Assembly (NCBI RefSeq): GCF_023935105.1
Contig: NZ_CP096040.1
Coordinates: 3,472,001 to 3,536,000, forward strand
Length of the DNA: 64,000 nt
From: Caulobacter segnis
GTDB taxonomy: Bacteria; Pseudomonadota; Alphaproteobacteria; Caulobacterales; Caulobacteraceae
Reading direction: 5' to 3'
How positions within the stretch are numbered: the stretch's first letter is position 1; every line of letters begins with the position of its first letter. Under the pieces are notes generated by a model. That model was not told the origin of the DNA, did no database searches, and worked only from the letters and a program-made list of their open reading frames with translations. Below are positions 17,159-28,787 of the stretch, piece by piece. The translations under genes and the position numbers were made by a program.

Positions 17159-20100
17159 CTAGAACGTCCCGCGCACGATGAACGAAACACGGCGGTCGCT
17201 GACGGTCCAGCTGTGGGTGCGGACCAGCGATTTGGAGAAATTGCCCTGGGTGCCGAGATACCAGCTGTCCCGTTGGTCCATCTCGAGCTCGTAACGCGAG
17301 TTCAAGAGGTTGACCGCCTGGACGCCGATCTTGACCTGGGGCGTCAGCGCGTACGTCACCGATCCGTCCAGCTGGCCATACGACTTGGCGTAGACCGGCA
17401 CCATCAGGTTCGAGGCCGAGGCGCTCATCAGGTACCGCGAGCGCCAGTTGTAGGCCAGGCGCGCGTCGATGCCGTACTTACTGTAGAGGGCCGTCGCATT
17501 GTAGGTGTAGCGCGACAGCTGCTCCAGCGGCAGGTCCAGCTTCGAGGCGGTGATCTGCGACGCGTCCTTGGTGTCGCTGGACACGTTCCGCGTGCCCTTG
17601 CTGTCCAGGATCGTCGCGTTGAATTCCGTGCCTAGGCCGCCCAGCGCCCCCGGCAGGAAGTCGTAGTACTGCTGGTACTGGAACTCCATGCCGTAGATCT
17701 TGCCGTGACCCATGTTCTGGGGAACGGTGCCGATGGCCTGGACGGTGCTGCCGTTTGACGTGGCGATGTTCAGCAGGGTCGGCGTCGACTGGATGTAGTC
17801 GTAGACGTCCTTCTTGAAGGCCCCCACCGCCATCATGCCGCCGTGGAAATACCACTCGCCCGACAGGTCGAACGAGTTGGCCCGCATCGGCTTGAGGTTC
17901 GGATTGCCGCCGAAGAAGCCGAAGGCGACATCGGTGTGGTACTGGACCGCCGAGCCCCCGGCCGCGGCCGTGTTCAGCTCGGTCTGGGTGTAGGCCACCC
18001 CGGTCTGCTGGTTGATGATGCCGTCCGCGACCGTGGCGGGGCGCGACTGCAGCGTGCCCGTCACCGACATCGACGGATCCAGCTGGTTGAAGTCGGGCCG
18101 GACGATGTTCTTGGACGCCGCGAAGCGCACGAACACGTTCGGCTTGGCCTTCAGCCGCAGGTTCAGGCTGGGCAGGACGTCAGTGTATTCGGTGCCGCCG
18201 GTCGTGGTGAAGGCCCGGCCGTCGGCATAGGTGATCTTCGTTGCGGCCGTGGGCGAGGCGAAGCGCCGCTGGCTCTGGTCGATCAGGTTGATCGTGCCGA
18301 ACCCGTTGGCGTCGGTCTTGGTCCGCACGACGCGCAGGCCGAGGTTGCCGTCCCAGCTCATGCCCTCCTCGCCCCACGAGAACGGCAGGTCGGTTCCGAA
18401 GCGAACCTTGCCGTAGACCGAGGCGGTGTCTTCCCACTGGCGGTTGACGCCCCGGCCACCGGTGTTGGTGAAGCTGGTGTGCACGTCGCCCAGCGGCTGC
18501 CAGTAGCTGATGCTGCCCGTGGGCGCAGCCCAGATGGGCATGTAGCTCATCAGGGTGCCTTGGGTGAACGGGCTGTAGGTCCCGCCCGCCGGCGACCAGC
18601 TGGGGATCGTGCCGTTCGGCCCGCCCGGCGGGTAGTAACCGTATTCGCCGTCGGTATAGGCCGGGCCGCCGCCCGGGATCGGACCGTTCCAGACCACCTT
18701 GTTCAGGTAGTCGTAGAGCGCCGTCGGGCTCTTGGCCAAGTCGAACGACGGCATGATCAGCCCGGGCACCGACAGGTCGCCCTTGAAGAAGTTGTCGAAG
18801 CTGACCTTGTCCTGGTGCTGGGTGTACTTGTCGGCCGTGGCCGTGACCCGCGTGGCCCAGGGCGCCGAGATCAGGTTCCAGTTATAGGCCGTGTCGCGCG
18901 AGGTGGCGTCGCGGGACGTGGCCCGCGCCCCCAGCTTGATGTCCTTGATGAACTTGTCGTCGTCGAACGAATAGGTCGCGTCGAACTTGCCCGAATATTC
19001 CCGGGCGTCGTTGTCGTCGATGTGGTCCATCGCGGCGTACAGGTTGAACGCCGACGGGGTGCTGGTGACATTGGCCATGGTGATCTTCGGCAGCTCGCCG
19101 GTCAGATCCAGGCCGAAGCCGCCGTTCAGGGTGACGGTGTTGTAGACCGTCAGGTCGGTGCTGCCCCGGTGCGAATAAACGTACTGCAGGTCACCGGTAA
19201 TCAGCCAGCGGTCGTTCGACCACTTGAAGCCGGCCGAGATGTCGTTGGTGTTGTCCTTCACCACGCCGTAGCGCGTGCCCAGGTTCAGCAGGAACGAGTT
19301 GGCCACGCCGTTGCCGCCGCCGCCGCCATCGACCAACTGGCCCTTCAGGAAGTTGCCGTCGGAGTCGTAGGTGAACGCCGTGCCGGTCGCCGGCCCCACC
19401 ACGAACGACTGGTTGTTGGTCGCCGAGCAGCAGGCCGAAGTCTGGGCGAAGCGGTCCATGAAGGTCTGCTTGGCCTCGGTGCGGAACAGGGTGGTGTAGA
19501 GCTCCAGGCTCTCGTTGGGCCGCCACTGGAAGGCGGCGTAGTAGCCCTTGCGGTTCCGGTCCTGATCGTTGTTGCGGTACTGCACCCCGACCGGCACGAA
19601 GACCCGGCTCTTGGGCTGGCCGGCGATGGAGTTGTCGCCGTTGAAGTTCAGGCTGGAACCGCCGTCATAGGACGACTGCACGCCCAAGCCGTGCGCGTTG
19701 TACGGGTCGACCGCGATCGTATTGACGGCGGTCTTCAGCTTGGAGTTGGACACGCTGAGCAGCGCGCCGAACTCGCCCCAGTTGGTCTGGAAGCGATCGC
19801 TCAGCAGGATGCTGCCCGAGGGCGTCCCCGCCTTGCGCAGGTCGCCGCGCGTATAGTCGGCCGAGAAGGCCATCTGGCGGCCCGGTTGGTCGAACGGCAT
19901 GCGCGTGCGCAGATTGACCGTGCCGCCCAGACCGCCCTCGACGATGTCGGCCGACGGGTTCTTGTAGACGTCGACGCCGGCGAACAGCTCGGGCGTGACG
20001 TCCTCCCACGAGATGGCGCGGCCGCCCTTGGCCGAGAACATGTCGCGCCCGTTCAGCTCCGAGCGGACCCAGGTCAGGCCCCGGATCTGGATGCCCGAGC

Positions 20101-20425
20101 CCTCGGCGTTCAGGCGATCAACGTCGCGCGGTTGATTGGTGCGGCCGATGGTGACGCCCGGAACGCGCTGCAGCGCTTCGGTCACCGAACGGTCCGGCAG
20201 GCCGCCGATGTCGACGGCGGTGATCGAGTCGACGATCTCCTCGGAGTTCTTCTTTAGATCCTGGGCCGACTGGATGGCCTTGCGCTGGCCGACGACGACG
20301 ACCTCCGCGACAGCGCTGTCTTGACTGGCGGCTGTTTGAGCCCGCGCGTTCGCCGCCCACCCGCTGGACACCACCGTGACCGCCGCCGAGGCCAGCAGCA
20401 TGCATTTCCGATTTAGAAAATTCAC
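17159..20425 (-). CDS. TonB-dependent receptor of the alpha-galactoside locus
   Basis: This large receptor (about 1088 residues) is of the oligosaccharide-uptake subfamily. A GTG at 20425, preceded by GGGAGAGGGAAC, gives a leader MNFLNRKCMLLASAAVTVVS; longer starts have no ribosome site. The TonB-box-like AEVVVVGQRKAIQSA is followed by the plug with DRSVTEALQRVPGVTIGRT and IQIRGLTWVRSELNGRDMF, then a barrel ending in a terminal Phe (VSFIVRGTF). It is the first gene of the leftward operon with the halogenase-like, alpha-galactosidase and fructokinase genes, and is the presumed outer-membrane entry for alpha-galactosides. Confidence 0.9.
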   Translation of the reverse strand: MNFLNRKCMLLASAAVTVVSSGWAANARAQTAASQDSAVAEVVVVGQRKAIQSAQDLKKNSEEIVDSITAVDIGGLPDRSVTEALQRVPGVTIGRTNQPRDVDRLNAEGSGIQIRGLTWVRSELNGRDMFSAKGGRAISWEDVTPELFAGVDVYKNPSADIVEGGLGGTVNLRTRMPFDQPGRQMAFSADYTRGDLRKAGTPSGSILLSDRFQTNWGEFGALLSVSNSKLKTAVNTIAVDPYNAHGLGVQSSYDGGSSLNFNGDNSIAGQPKSRVFVPVGVQYRNNDQDRNRKGYYAAFQWRPNESLELYTTLFRTEAKQTFMDRFAQTSACCSATNNQSFVVGPATGTAFTYDSDGNFLKGQLVDGGGGGNGVANSFLLNLGTRYGVVKDNTNDISAGFKWSNDRWLITGDLQYVYSHRGSTDLTVYNTVTLNGGFGLDLTGELPKITMANVTSTPSAFNLYAAMDHIDDNDAREYSGKFDATYSFDDDKFIKDIKLGARATSRDATSRDTAYNWNLISAPWATRVTATADKYTQHQDKVSFDNFFKGDLSVPGLIMPSFDLAKSPTALYDYLNKVVWNGPIPGGGPAYTDGEYGYYPPGGPNGTIPSWSPAGGTYSPFTQGTLMSYMPIWAAPTGSISYWQPLGDVHTSFTNTGGRGVNRQWEDTASVYGKVRFGTDLPFSWGEEGMSWDGNLGLRVVRTKTDANGFGTINLIDQSQRRFASPTAATKITYADGRAFTTTGGTEYTDVLPSLNLRLKAKPNVFVRFAASKNIVRPDFNQLDPSMSVTGTLQSRPATVADGIINQQTGVAYTQTELNTAAAGGSAVQYHTDVAFGFFGGNPNLKPMRANSFDLSGEWYFHGGMMAVGAFKKDVYDYIQSTPTLLNIATSNGSTVQAIGTVPQNMGHGKIYGMEFQYQQYYDFLPGALGGLGTEFNATILDSKGTRNVSSDTKDASQITASKLDLPLEQLSRYTYNATALYSKYGIDARLAYNWRSRYLMSASASNLMVPVYAKSYGQLDGSVTYALTPQVKIGVQAVNLLNSRYELEMDQRDSWYLGTQGNFSKSLVRTHSWTVSDRRVSFIVRGTF

Positions 20426-20687
20426 GTTCCCTCTCCCTGTGATGGTCCGCCCGACCAAGAGTCGATCCAGCGGCCTCGCCGTCCGCGCTACGTGTCCCGA
20501 CAACAGGCATCGGGCCGCAGCGTCAGCGGCATATTTTATTTAATATGCTTTATTTAACCGGCGGACATTTATCGTACAAGCTACATTTTGCGATGGACGC
20601 GAACGTTGTTTGGCGCGTCGGATTGCCGACGGAACGCATTCCGAAATCGCTTTTTTTCAGCGAGAAAGAGAGAGCTCCAGAACGACA
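20426..20687. promoter_or_regulatory. upstream region of the alpha-galactoside operon
   Basis: The first 100 bases upstream of the receptor are GC-rich; 20525-20560 is a sharply AT-rich patch that holds the CATATT/AATATG palindrome listed separately. No gene is seen here. A T7 run lies at 20651-20657. Confidence 0.4.
20530..20547. promoter_or_regulatory. AT-rich palindrome upstream of the TonB receptor operon
   Basis: CATATT (20530-20535) and AATATG (20542-20547) are inverted around TTATTT, about 105 bases upstream of the receptor start. The AT content stands out strongly from the surrounding DNA. It may be an operator or an upstream promoter element. Confidence 0.35.
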
Positions 20688-20717
20688 AAGCCCCCGCCGG
20701 CGAACCGGCAGGGGCTT
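20688..20717 (-). terminator. hairpin after the small secreted protein gene
   Basis: Arms 20688-20700 (AAGCCCCCGCCGG) and 20705-20717 (CCGGCAGGGGCTT) pair over 13 positions with one mismatch around a CGAA tetraloop, 29 bases after the stop codon of the leftward gene. The trailing T run is only three bases, so termination strength is uncertain. Confidence 0.55.
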
Positions 20718-20745
20718 GTGGTCTGAACGTTTTGAGCGTGGACGC

Positions 20746-21057
20746 TTACGCGCCGCCCGGGAAGCGGAAGGGAACCTTCACCGAACCGGTCTTGGCGCCC
20801 ATCGGCAGCTTCTCGGCGATGCACATGGCGGCCTTGTCGAAACCCTTACCGCCGGCGCTGTTGTCGACGACCTTGCAGTCCGACAGCTTGCCGTCCGCGG
20901 CGTTGCACTCGAGCATGACCTGAGCGGCGTCGCGCGTGTTGGCGAACTGTTGCAGGCAGCGGCCCATCTGGTCTTCGAAACCGCCGGCGGCCGAGGCGGC
21001 CTGAGCGACGAAGAAGCTGCCAGCGAGACCCGCGGCGATCGCGATCGAGATTTTCAT
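20746..21057 (-). CDS. small secreted protein with a TonB-C-terminus-like tail
   Basis: This 103-residue protein starts at the ATG at 21057, about 8 bases after AAGGAATG; a GTG two codons earlier is possible. The first 23 residues are a signal peptide (MKISIAIAAGLAGSFFVAQA). The mature part has four cysteines. Its pattern, DGKLSDCKVVDNS, then GFDKAAMCIAEKL, then GSVKVPFRF, resembles the C-terminal domain of TonB proteins, but there is no transmembrane anchor or proline-rich linker, so it should be a free periplasmic domain. That resemblance is my reading and is tentative. Function unknown; it stands alone between the TonB receptor operon and a GST gene. Confidence 0.7.
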   Translation of the reverse strand: MKISIAIAAGLAGSFFVAQAASAAGGFEDQMGRCLQQFANTRDAAQVMLECNAADGKLSDCKVVDNSAGGKGFDKAAMCIAEKLPMGAKTGSVKVPFRFPGGA

Positions 21058-21257
21058 ACCCACCCATTCCTTCTGGAACTGAACCGAACTTGTGAGGATG
21101 GTTATCGCGCCTAAGCCCTAAGGAACGGCCAAGGTTCGCGGTTAATCATTTCCGAAGTTGATTAACCGGCCGGCCCAACCCAACGCCCTCGCCCCCAAAG
21201 ATCGCTGAACGGAGCGCACCGCGAGACGTTGTTGGCGGGCATCCGGAAGAGGGCCCC

Positions 21258-21959
21258 ATGTCCGACTACGTACTCTACTATTGGTCTGCGCCGTTCAGGG
21301 GGCAGTTCGTGCGCGCCGTCCTGGCCCATGCCGGAAAATCCTGGACGGAAGGCGGCGACGCCGAGATCGCCCGACTGATGAGCCTGCCGGTCGAGGAGAC
21401 GCCGGTCCCGTTCATGGGCCCTCCCCTGCTGGTCGATCGGAAGGCCGATTTCGCCGTCGCCCAGATGCCGGCGATTATCCTTTATCTGGGGGAGACGCTG
21501 GAGCTTTTGCCGGCCACGCCCGCCGCTCGCGCGCTAACGATGAAGATGGTCAACGACGCCAATGACGTGATCGACGAGATCACCCTGAACGGCGGCCAGC
21601 TGATGTGGACGCCCGAGCGCTGGCGCGATTTCGTCCCGCGCCTGAAAAAGTGGATGTCGTTCTGGGAGGAGACGGGACGCCGTCATGGCCTGAAGCCGAA
21701 GTCGGGCTTCCTGCTGGACGGCGATGCGCCCGGGGTCGCCGACGTCGTCGCGGCCACGCTGTGGTCGACCCTCGCCGACCGGTTCGACGCGATAGAGAAG
21801 CTTCTGGAAGAAGCCGCGCCCATGACCGCCGCCCTGACGCGGCGCGTCTATGCCCTCAAGCCGCTGGCCGACCTGGCCGCTCGGGCCCGGCGGGACTATG
21901 GCGACACCTATTGCGGCGGCCAGATCGAGGCCTCGCTGCGCAAGGTCCTCGACGCCTAG
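21258..21959 (+). CDS. glutathione S-transferase family protein
   Basis: This 233-residue protein has an N-terminal thioredoxin-like half (LYYWSAPFRGQFVRAVLAHAG, then PPLLVDRKADFAVAQMPAIILYLGE, the cis-Pro and glutathione-gamma-glutamyl contact region) and an all-helical C-terminal half from about residue 90. AGAGGG precedes the ATG. The length is slightly above the 200-220 usual for bacterial GSTs. Substrate unknown. It is a single gene, convergent with the TonB receptor downstream. Confidence 0.8.
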   Translation: MSDYVLYYWSAPFRGQFVRAVLAHAGKSWTEGGDAEIARLMSLPVEETPVPFMGPPLLVDRKADFAVAQMPAIILYLGETLELLPATPAARALTMKMVNDANDVIDEITLNGGQLMWTPERWRDFVPRLKKWMSFWEETGRRHGLKPKSGFLLDGDAPGVADVVAATLWSTLADRFDAIEKLLEEAAPMTAALTRRVYALKPLADLAARARRDYGDTYCGGQIEASLRKVLDA

Positions 21960-21963
21960 CCGT

Positions 21964-21996
21964 GGCGGACGGACCCGAAGGCCCGCCCGCCGTTTT
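21964..21996. terminator. hairpin between convergent GST and TonB receptor genes
   Basis: GGCGGACGG (21964-21972) pairs with CCGCCCGCC (21983-21991) with one mismatch, followed by GTTTT. It fits a terminator for the GST gene in the 40-base convergent gap. Confidence 0.55.
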
Positions 21997-21999
21997 AGC

Positions 22000-24318
<2,319 letters not shown>

Positions 24319-24420
24319 TATTGATCCCCTCTTGTCGGTCCGCTCGACGGCGGCCTGTAGGATCAGACGCAAGCCCGCGACGCTCCCTCATCGAGCGCCG
24401 CGAAAAAGACTGAGGACGGA

Positions 24421-26993
24421 TCAGAAGCGGCGTTCGAAAGACAGGCGCACGGTGCGCGGCGCAACGCCGAAATACTCGACCGGCCCGGACGTGTTGCGGG
24501 CGGCCGTGGCCCGCCCCGCGCGGTCCAGCAGGTTGTCGACGGCGAGGTCGGCGGTCCAGGCGTTGCTCTCCAGGCCCAGGCTCAGGCCGAACAGCGCGTA
24601 ACCGCCCATCTTCAGGTAGTCGGCGTTCTCGGCGTTGAAGGCCGAGCGCGCCAGGCCCGCATAGGAGCCGTCCAGGCGCAGGCGGCCGCTCAGCCCCTGG
24701 CCAAGGACCAGCGGCGCTCCATCGAGGCGGCGGCGGCGACCTTGGGCACGACCGGCAGGCGGTCGCCCTCCAGTCCCAGGCCGATGGCGGTGTTGGTGAT
24801 CTGGTCGGCGGTCAGGCGCGCGTCGGTCAGGGTCAGGCTGCCCGCGAGGTCCCAGCCCAGGACGCGCTGCGCCGTGGCCTCGACCTCCAGGCCATGGATG
24901 CGGGCGGCCCCGATGTTGGTGACATAGGTGAAGGCGCGGTTCTGGGTCTGGGCCGCGTACTGCATGTCCGACCATTCGACGCGATAGAGCGCGACATTGG
25001 CGGTGACGCGACCGTCGCCGGTCTGGGCCTTTAAGCCCAGTTCGTAGTTGTTCAGGCGATCCGACCGGTAGACCGCCAACGCCTCGGGCAGCCCGGGCAC
25101 GACGTTCACGCCGCCCGGCCTGAACCCCTGGGACACCTGCGCATAGCCGAACACGTCGGATCCGAACCGCCGGCTGGCCAGCGCCTTCAGGCTCCAGCCG
25201 CGCTCCTCGGTCCGCGCGTCGATGGCGTAGTCGGCCCAGGTGCCCGACACGACGTTGGCGATCTGCACCGCGCCCCGGTCGCGCTTGACGTAGTCGAAGC
25301 GCCGCGCGCCCAGCGTCAGCTCGGTCTCCGGCGCGACGGCGTAGGAAAGCTCGCCGAAGACGGCGCTCTGGGACAGGTGGTTCTCGATGTCGCGCCGGCC
25401 GATCAGCACGGGCGGCTCGGCCAGGGCGCCGGTCCCTGGATCGACGTGGCGGACCTGGCTGTCGATGTAGTCGCCCCGGACCTCGCGATAGGCGCCCAGC
25501 GTCCACTTCAGGGGTCCCGCGCCAACCGACGAGGCCCGCAGTTCGTGGATCTTCGCCGTCAGTTCGGCCGGCTGGTTCAGGATGGCCGGATACACGCTGT
25601 CGACATAGGCCGAGTAGCTGGACATCTGGGCCTCGCCGCAGGCCTGGCTCAGCGAGAACATCCGCATACAGCCGGCCGCGTTGGTCCGCTCGCCCACCAG
25701 CACGCCGCTGTAGTCCTGACGCCGCGTCAGCCGCCAGCGGTACCAAGAGGACACCGCCGTCAGGTCCACCGCCTCGCCCCGCCACTTCAGGGTAGCCGAG
25801 GCCAGGTCGATCTCGCCGTCGAACGGCGCGCGGCCGGCATGGACCGTCTTCCAGGGGCCGGCCGTGTCGTTCCAGGCCGAGATGTCGTCGCGATGGCTGG
25901 TCTGGTGGGTGGCCGAGACCAGGGCCGAGAACGGGGATCCCGTTTCCCACAGCGCGGCCAGCCTCACGCCTTGCACGCGGGAGGCGTCGACATCCTTCAG
26001 TCCCAGCCGGACATTGTCGATCACGCCCGGCTGATGCTGCTCATAGGCGCTCACGCGCACGGCGAAGCGTTCCGGAACCACCACGGTGTTCAGCACCGCC
26101 GTCGCCCCGCCGGCCTGACCGCCATGGGCGGCGGCGGATGCCGAGGCGCCGATGGCGGCGGAATCCTCTGATAGGTCCGGATGCCGGAACAGGATCCGCA
26201 GCGCCCCGCCCATCGCACCGGAGCCGTACAGCGTGCCCTGCGGCCCCCGCAGCAGCTCGATGCGGTCGACGTCGACCAGCGCCAGCTCCGGCGCCATCAC
26301 TCCCGGGTCGGCCGTGGTGCCGACCGGCCCGGTCATCGGCGTCTCGTCGTAATAGAGGCCCGTGGTCGCCTCGCCGGCGCCGTAGACGCCACGCAGCACC
26401 AGCCGACGCCCGAACGCGGTCGAGATCAGCTTCAACCCCGGTAGCAGCGGCGAGGCCTTCTCCAGATCCAGCACGCCCAGGCGCGACAGTTGTTCGCCGG
26501 ACACCACCGTCATGCTGATCGGCGTCTGCTGGACCAGGCTGGACCGCTTCAGCGCGGTGACGACCACCGAATCGATGGCGATCGGCTGTGGCGGGGGTTC
26601 AGGCCTGGGCGTGGTGGCGGCGGCCTCGCTCGGCGCCTCGCGCGGCGCCGGCACGACCAGGAAGCTGCGCCCCTCGAGTCGGACCACCAGGCCCGAGCCG
26701 GCCAGCAGTCGCTCCAGCGCGGCCTCGGGCGTGAACGCGCCGCTCACCGCCGGACTGCGCTTACCCCGCGTCAGGGCCGGTGAAAACAGGATCTCGCGAT
26801 CGCTGCGCAGGGCCAGCTGGTTCAGCGCCTGGCTCAACGGCTGGGCGGGAATGTCGAAGCGATAGGCGGCGTCGGGACGCTTGGGCGCGGCCCAGGCGGC
26901 GCCCATCGGGCAAGCGCCGACCGCGCTCGCGCACAGCAAGGCCGCGACGGCGCCGCGTCTCGACGACGCTCTCGACGCTCCGGACCTCAACAC
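24421..26993 (-). pseudogene. STN-domain TonB receptor (FecA-like transducer), frameshifted
   Basis: Read with one correction, this is an 857-residue receptor. The leader (GTG at 26993, after GGGAG; the frame is open to 27047) is followed by an STN signalling domain at about residues 45-105 (FDIPAQPLSQALNQLALRSD), a TonB box region VVVTALKRSSLVQ, a plug (LLRGPQGTLYGSGAMGG) and a barrel. The first frame stops at 24690 after RRWSLARG. The missing barrel end, from GLSGRLRLDGSYAGL to the terminal VRLSFERRF, continues in another frame to 24421. One extra G in the GGGG run (complement of 24694-24697) joins the frames exactly. It is either a real one-base deletion or a sequencing error. With the divergent FecI/FecR pair it forms a surface-signalling trio. 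Confidence 0.85.
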
Positions 26994-27173
26994 ACCGACT
27001 CCCGACCTCCCCCGACGGCTCGGATGTACGCCGTCGAGGGCGCGCACCTTGCCTCAATTCGCCGGCCGACCTTGTTTGGTCTGGTGTTCCGGCCTCTCAA
27101 GATCGCGTGTTGCATAGGGTTTAGGCAACAGGCCCTTGGTTGCGTTTGGTCGGCTTTGACGAGACCGCGCGGC

Positions 27174-27198
27174 TTGACACGAACGAAAGCGCGATTTC
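27174..27198 (+). promoter_or_regulatory. candidate sigma-73-type promoter for the ECF sigma gene
   Basis: TTGACA (27174-27179) is followed after 11 bases by GCGATTTC (27191-27198), close to the Caulobacter housekeeping consensus TTGACN with a GCTANAWC -10. It lies 28 bases upstream of the sigma gene's GTG start. Confidence 0.45.
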
Positions 27199-27226
27199 AC
27201 CTGACGGTCATGTTGGGGCGTGAACA

Positions 27227-27802
27227 GTGATTTGGGGCGGTCGACCGTCCAGGCCGCCGGAGCAGGCGCCCAGCCTCTCCGACGCCGGCGCTCGGTTCAC
27301 GCCGGCGCTGCGCGCCTTCTTCTCCCGCCGCGCGCCAGCCAACGACGTCGAAGATCTGGTCCAGGAAGTCCTGCTCCGGATCCAGAAGCGCCAGCCCGCC
27401 CCCGTCGTGAACAATGTCGAAGGCTATCTGTTCGAGGTCGCCGCCAACGTCCTGATCGATCGCGGCCGCCGCGACCGCACGCGCCGGCGCAACGATCATT
27501 GCGAACTGCAAGAAATTCATCACCCCGTTGATGAAATGTCGCCGGAGCGCGTCTTACAGGGACGAGAGCGGATGGCGCGCGCGATGGCGGCCCTCAACGA
27601 GCTACCGGAACGCACACGACGGGTTTTCATCCTCGTGCGCTTCGAGGAGATGAGCTACAAGCTCGTCGCTCAGCGTTTGGGGGTCTCTGTCAGCGCTGTC
27701 GAGAAACATGTGATGAAGGCGCTGCGTCATCTGCACGAGCGTCTGCGGGACCAGGATGACGTCGACCACGTCGGGCAAAGAGAGACACGACGACCCGGCT
27801 AG
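27227..27802 (+). CDS. ECF sigma factor, FecI-like
   Basis: This 191-residue sigma-70 factor has only regions 2 and 4. Region 2 includes DVEDLVQEVLLRIQ and a NVLIDRGRRDRTRR segment for promoter melting and -10 contact. Region 4 (LPERTRRVFILVRFEEMSYKLVAQRLGVSVSAVEKHVMKAL) carries the -35-binding helix-turn-helix and is of the FecI type. The start is a GTG. The gene overlaps the FecR-like anti-sigma gene by 47 bases and diverges from the STN receptor, the classical arrangement in which ligand-loaded receptor signals through FecR to free the sigma factor. It probably transcribes the receptor genes. Confidence 0.88.
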   Translation: MIWGGRPSRPPEQAPSLSDAGARFTPALRAFFSRRAPANDVEDLVQEVLLRIQKRQPAPVVNNVEGYLFEVAANVLIDRGRRDRTRRRNDHCELQEIHHPVDEMSPERVLQGRERMARAMAALNELPERTRRVFILVRFEEMSYKLVAQRLGVSVSAVEKHVMKALRHLHERLRDQDDVDHVGQRETRRPG

Positions 27803-28787
27803 CACGGCCGCGACCTGGTTCGCGCGCCTGCAAGACGACGACGTATCCCCGCAGGACCGCCGGGACTTTCAGCACTGGCTGAACGCCGACGCGCGGCACG
27901 CGGCCGCCTGGGACGCCGTGCGCGCGACCTGGGACGACCTTTCTGGCCTTGAGAACGATCCCGCCCTGGCGGCGCTGCGCGCCGACGCCCTCGGCGCCGG
28001 CGAAGCCCCGCCCCGTCGCCTGAACCGCCGCGCCCTGGGCCTGGCCGCGGCCGGCCTGGTCGCTACCGTGGGCGGAGCGCTGCTGGGACGCCGCTGGCTG
28101 GAGGGCGACAAGACGCCCGCCCCCGCCGCCGACGAACCAGTTTTCACCACCGCCGTAGGCGAGCGCTCGACCTTCCGGCTGGCCGACAACTCGGTCGTGA
28201 CCCTCGGCACCGACTCCGCCGTGCGGGTCAATCACTGGGGCGCCGAGCGCCGCCTGACCCTGCTACGCGGTCAGGCCTATTTCCAGGTGGCCAAGGACAA
28301 GACCCGCCCGTTCATCGTCTCGGCCGGCGACAAGTCGGTGACCGCCGTGGGCACCGCTTTCGACGTAAGGATGGAGCCGGGCAAGCTGTCGGTCACCCTG
28401 GTCGAGGGCCGCGTGCGGATCGTCGGCGCCTCGCCGCAAGGCCAGCGTCGCATCGAAATGTCGGCCGGCTCGCGCTTCGTGGCCAATGGCTCCGCCGACT
28501 GGGCGGTCGCGACCGTCGACACCGCCAAGGAATCCGCCTGGCTGCAAGGCCGCCTGGTCTTCGACGCCGAGCCGCTGTCCAGCGTGGTCGCCGAGATGAA
28601 CCGCTACTCCACACGCAAGCTGGCCCTGGCCGATCCGACCCTAGCCGCCACGCCCGTCAGCGGCGTCTTCAAGACCGGCCAGATCGACGCCTTCGTCGCC
28701 GCGCTGCGCACCTACGGCCTGGCCGAGGTCGGGCGGTCGGATGACAAGCAGGTCGAGTTGGTGAGCCCGGGCCGGGGCAGTCTGTAG
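27756..28787 (+). CDS. FecR-like anti-sigma factor / signal transducer
   Basis: This is a 343-residue inner-membrane protein. Residues about 15-60 form the cytoplasmic sigma-binding domain (TWFARLQDDDVSPQDRRDFQHWL). A transmembrane segment lies at about 92-112 (ALGLAAAGLVATVGGALLG), followed by the periplasmic FecR domain (GERSTFRLADNSVVTLGTDS, YFQVAKDKTRPF, VTAVGTAFDVR) and a C-terminal STN-like part (FDAEPLSSVVAEMNRYS). The ATG follows GGACCAGG and overlaps the end of the sigma gene. It should receive the signal from the STN receptor in the periplasm. Because the receptor's barrel end is frameshifted here, the chain may be broken in this strain. Confidence 0.88.
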   Translation: MTSTTSGKERHDDPASTAATWFARLQDDDVSPQDRRDFQHWLNADARHAAAWDAVRATWDDLSGLENDPALAALRADALGAGEAPPRRLNRRALGLAAAGLVATVGGALLGRRWLEGDKTPAPAADEPVFTTAVGERSTFRLADNSVVTLGTDSAVRVNHWGAERRLTLLRGQAYFQVAKDKTRPFIVSAGDKSVTAVGTAFDVRMEPGKLSVTLVEGRVRIVGASPQGQRRIEMSAGSRFVANGSADWAVATVDTAKESAWLQGRLVFDAEPLSSVVAEMNRYSTRKLALADPTLAATPVSGVFKTGQIDAFVAALRTYGLAEVGRSDDKQVELVSPGRGSL

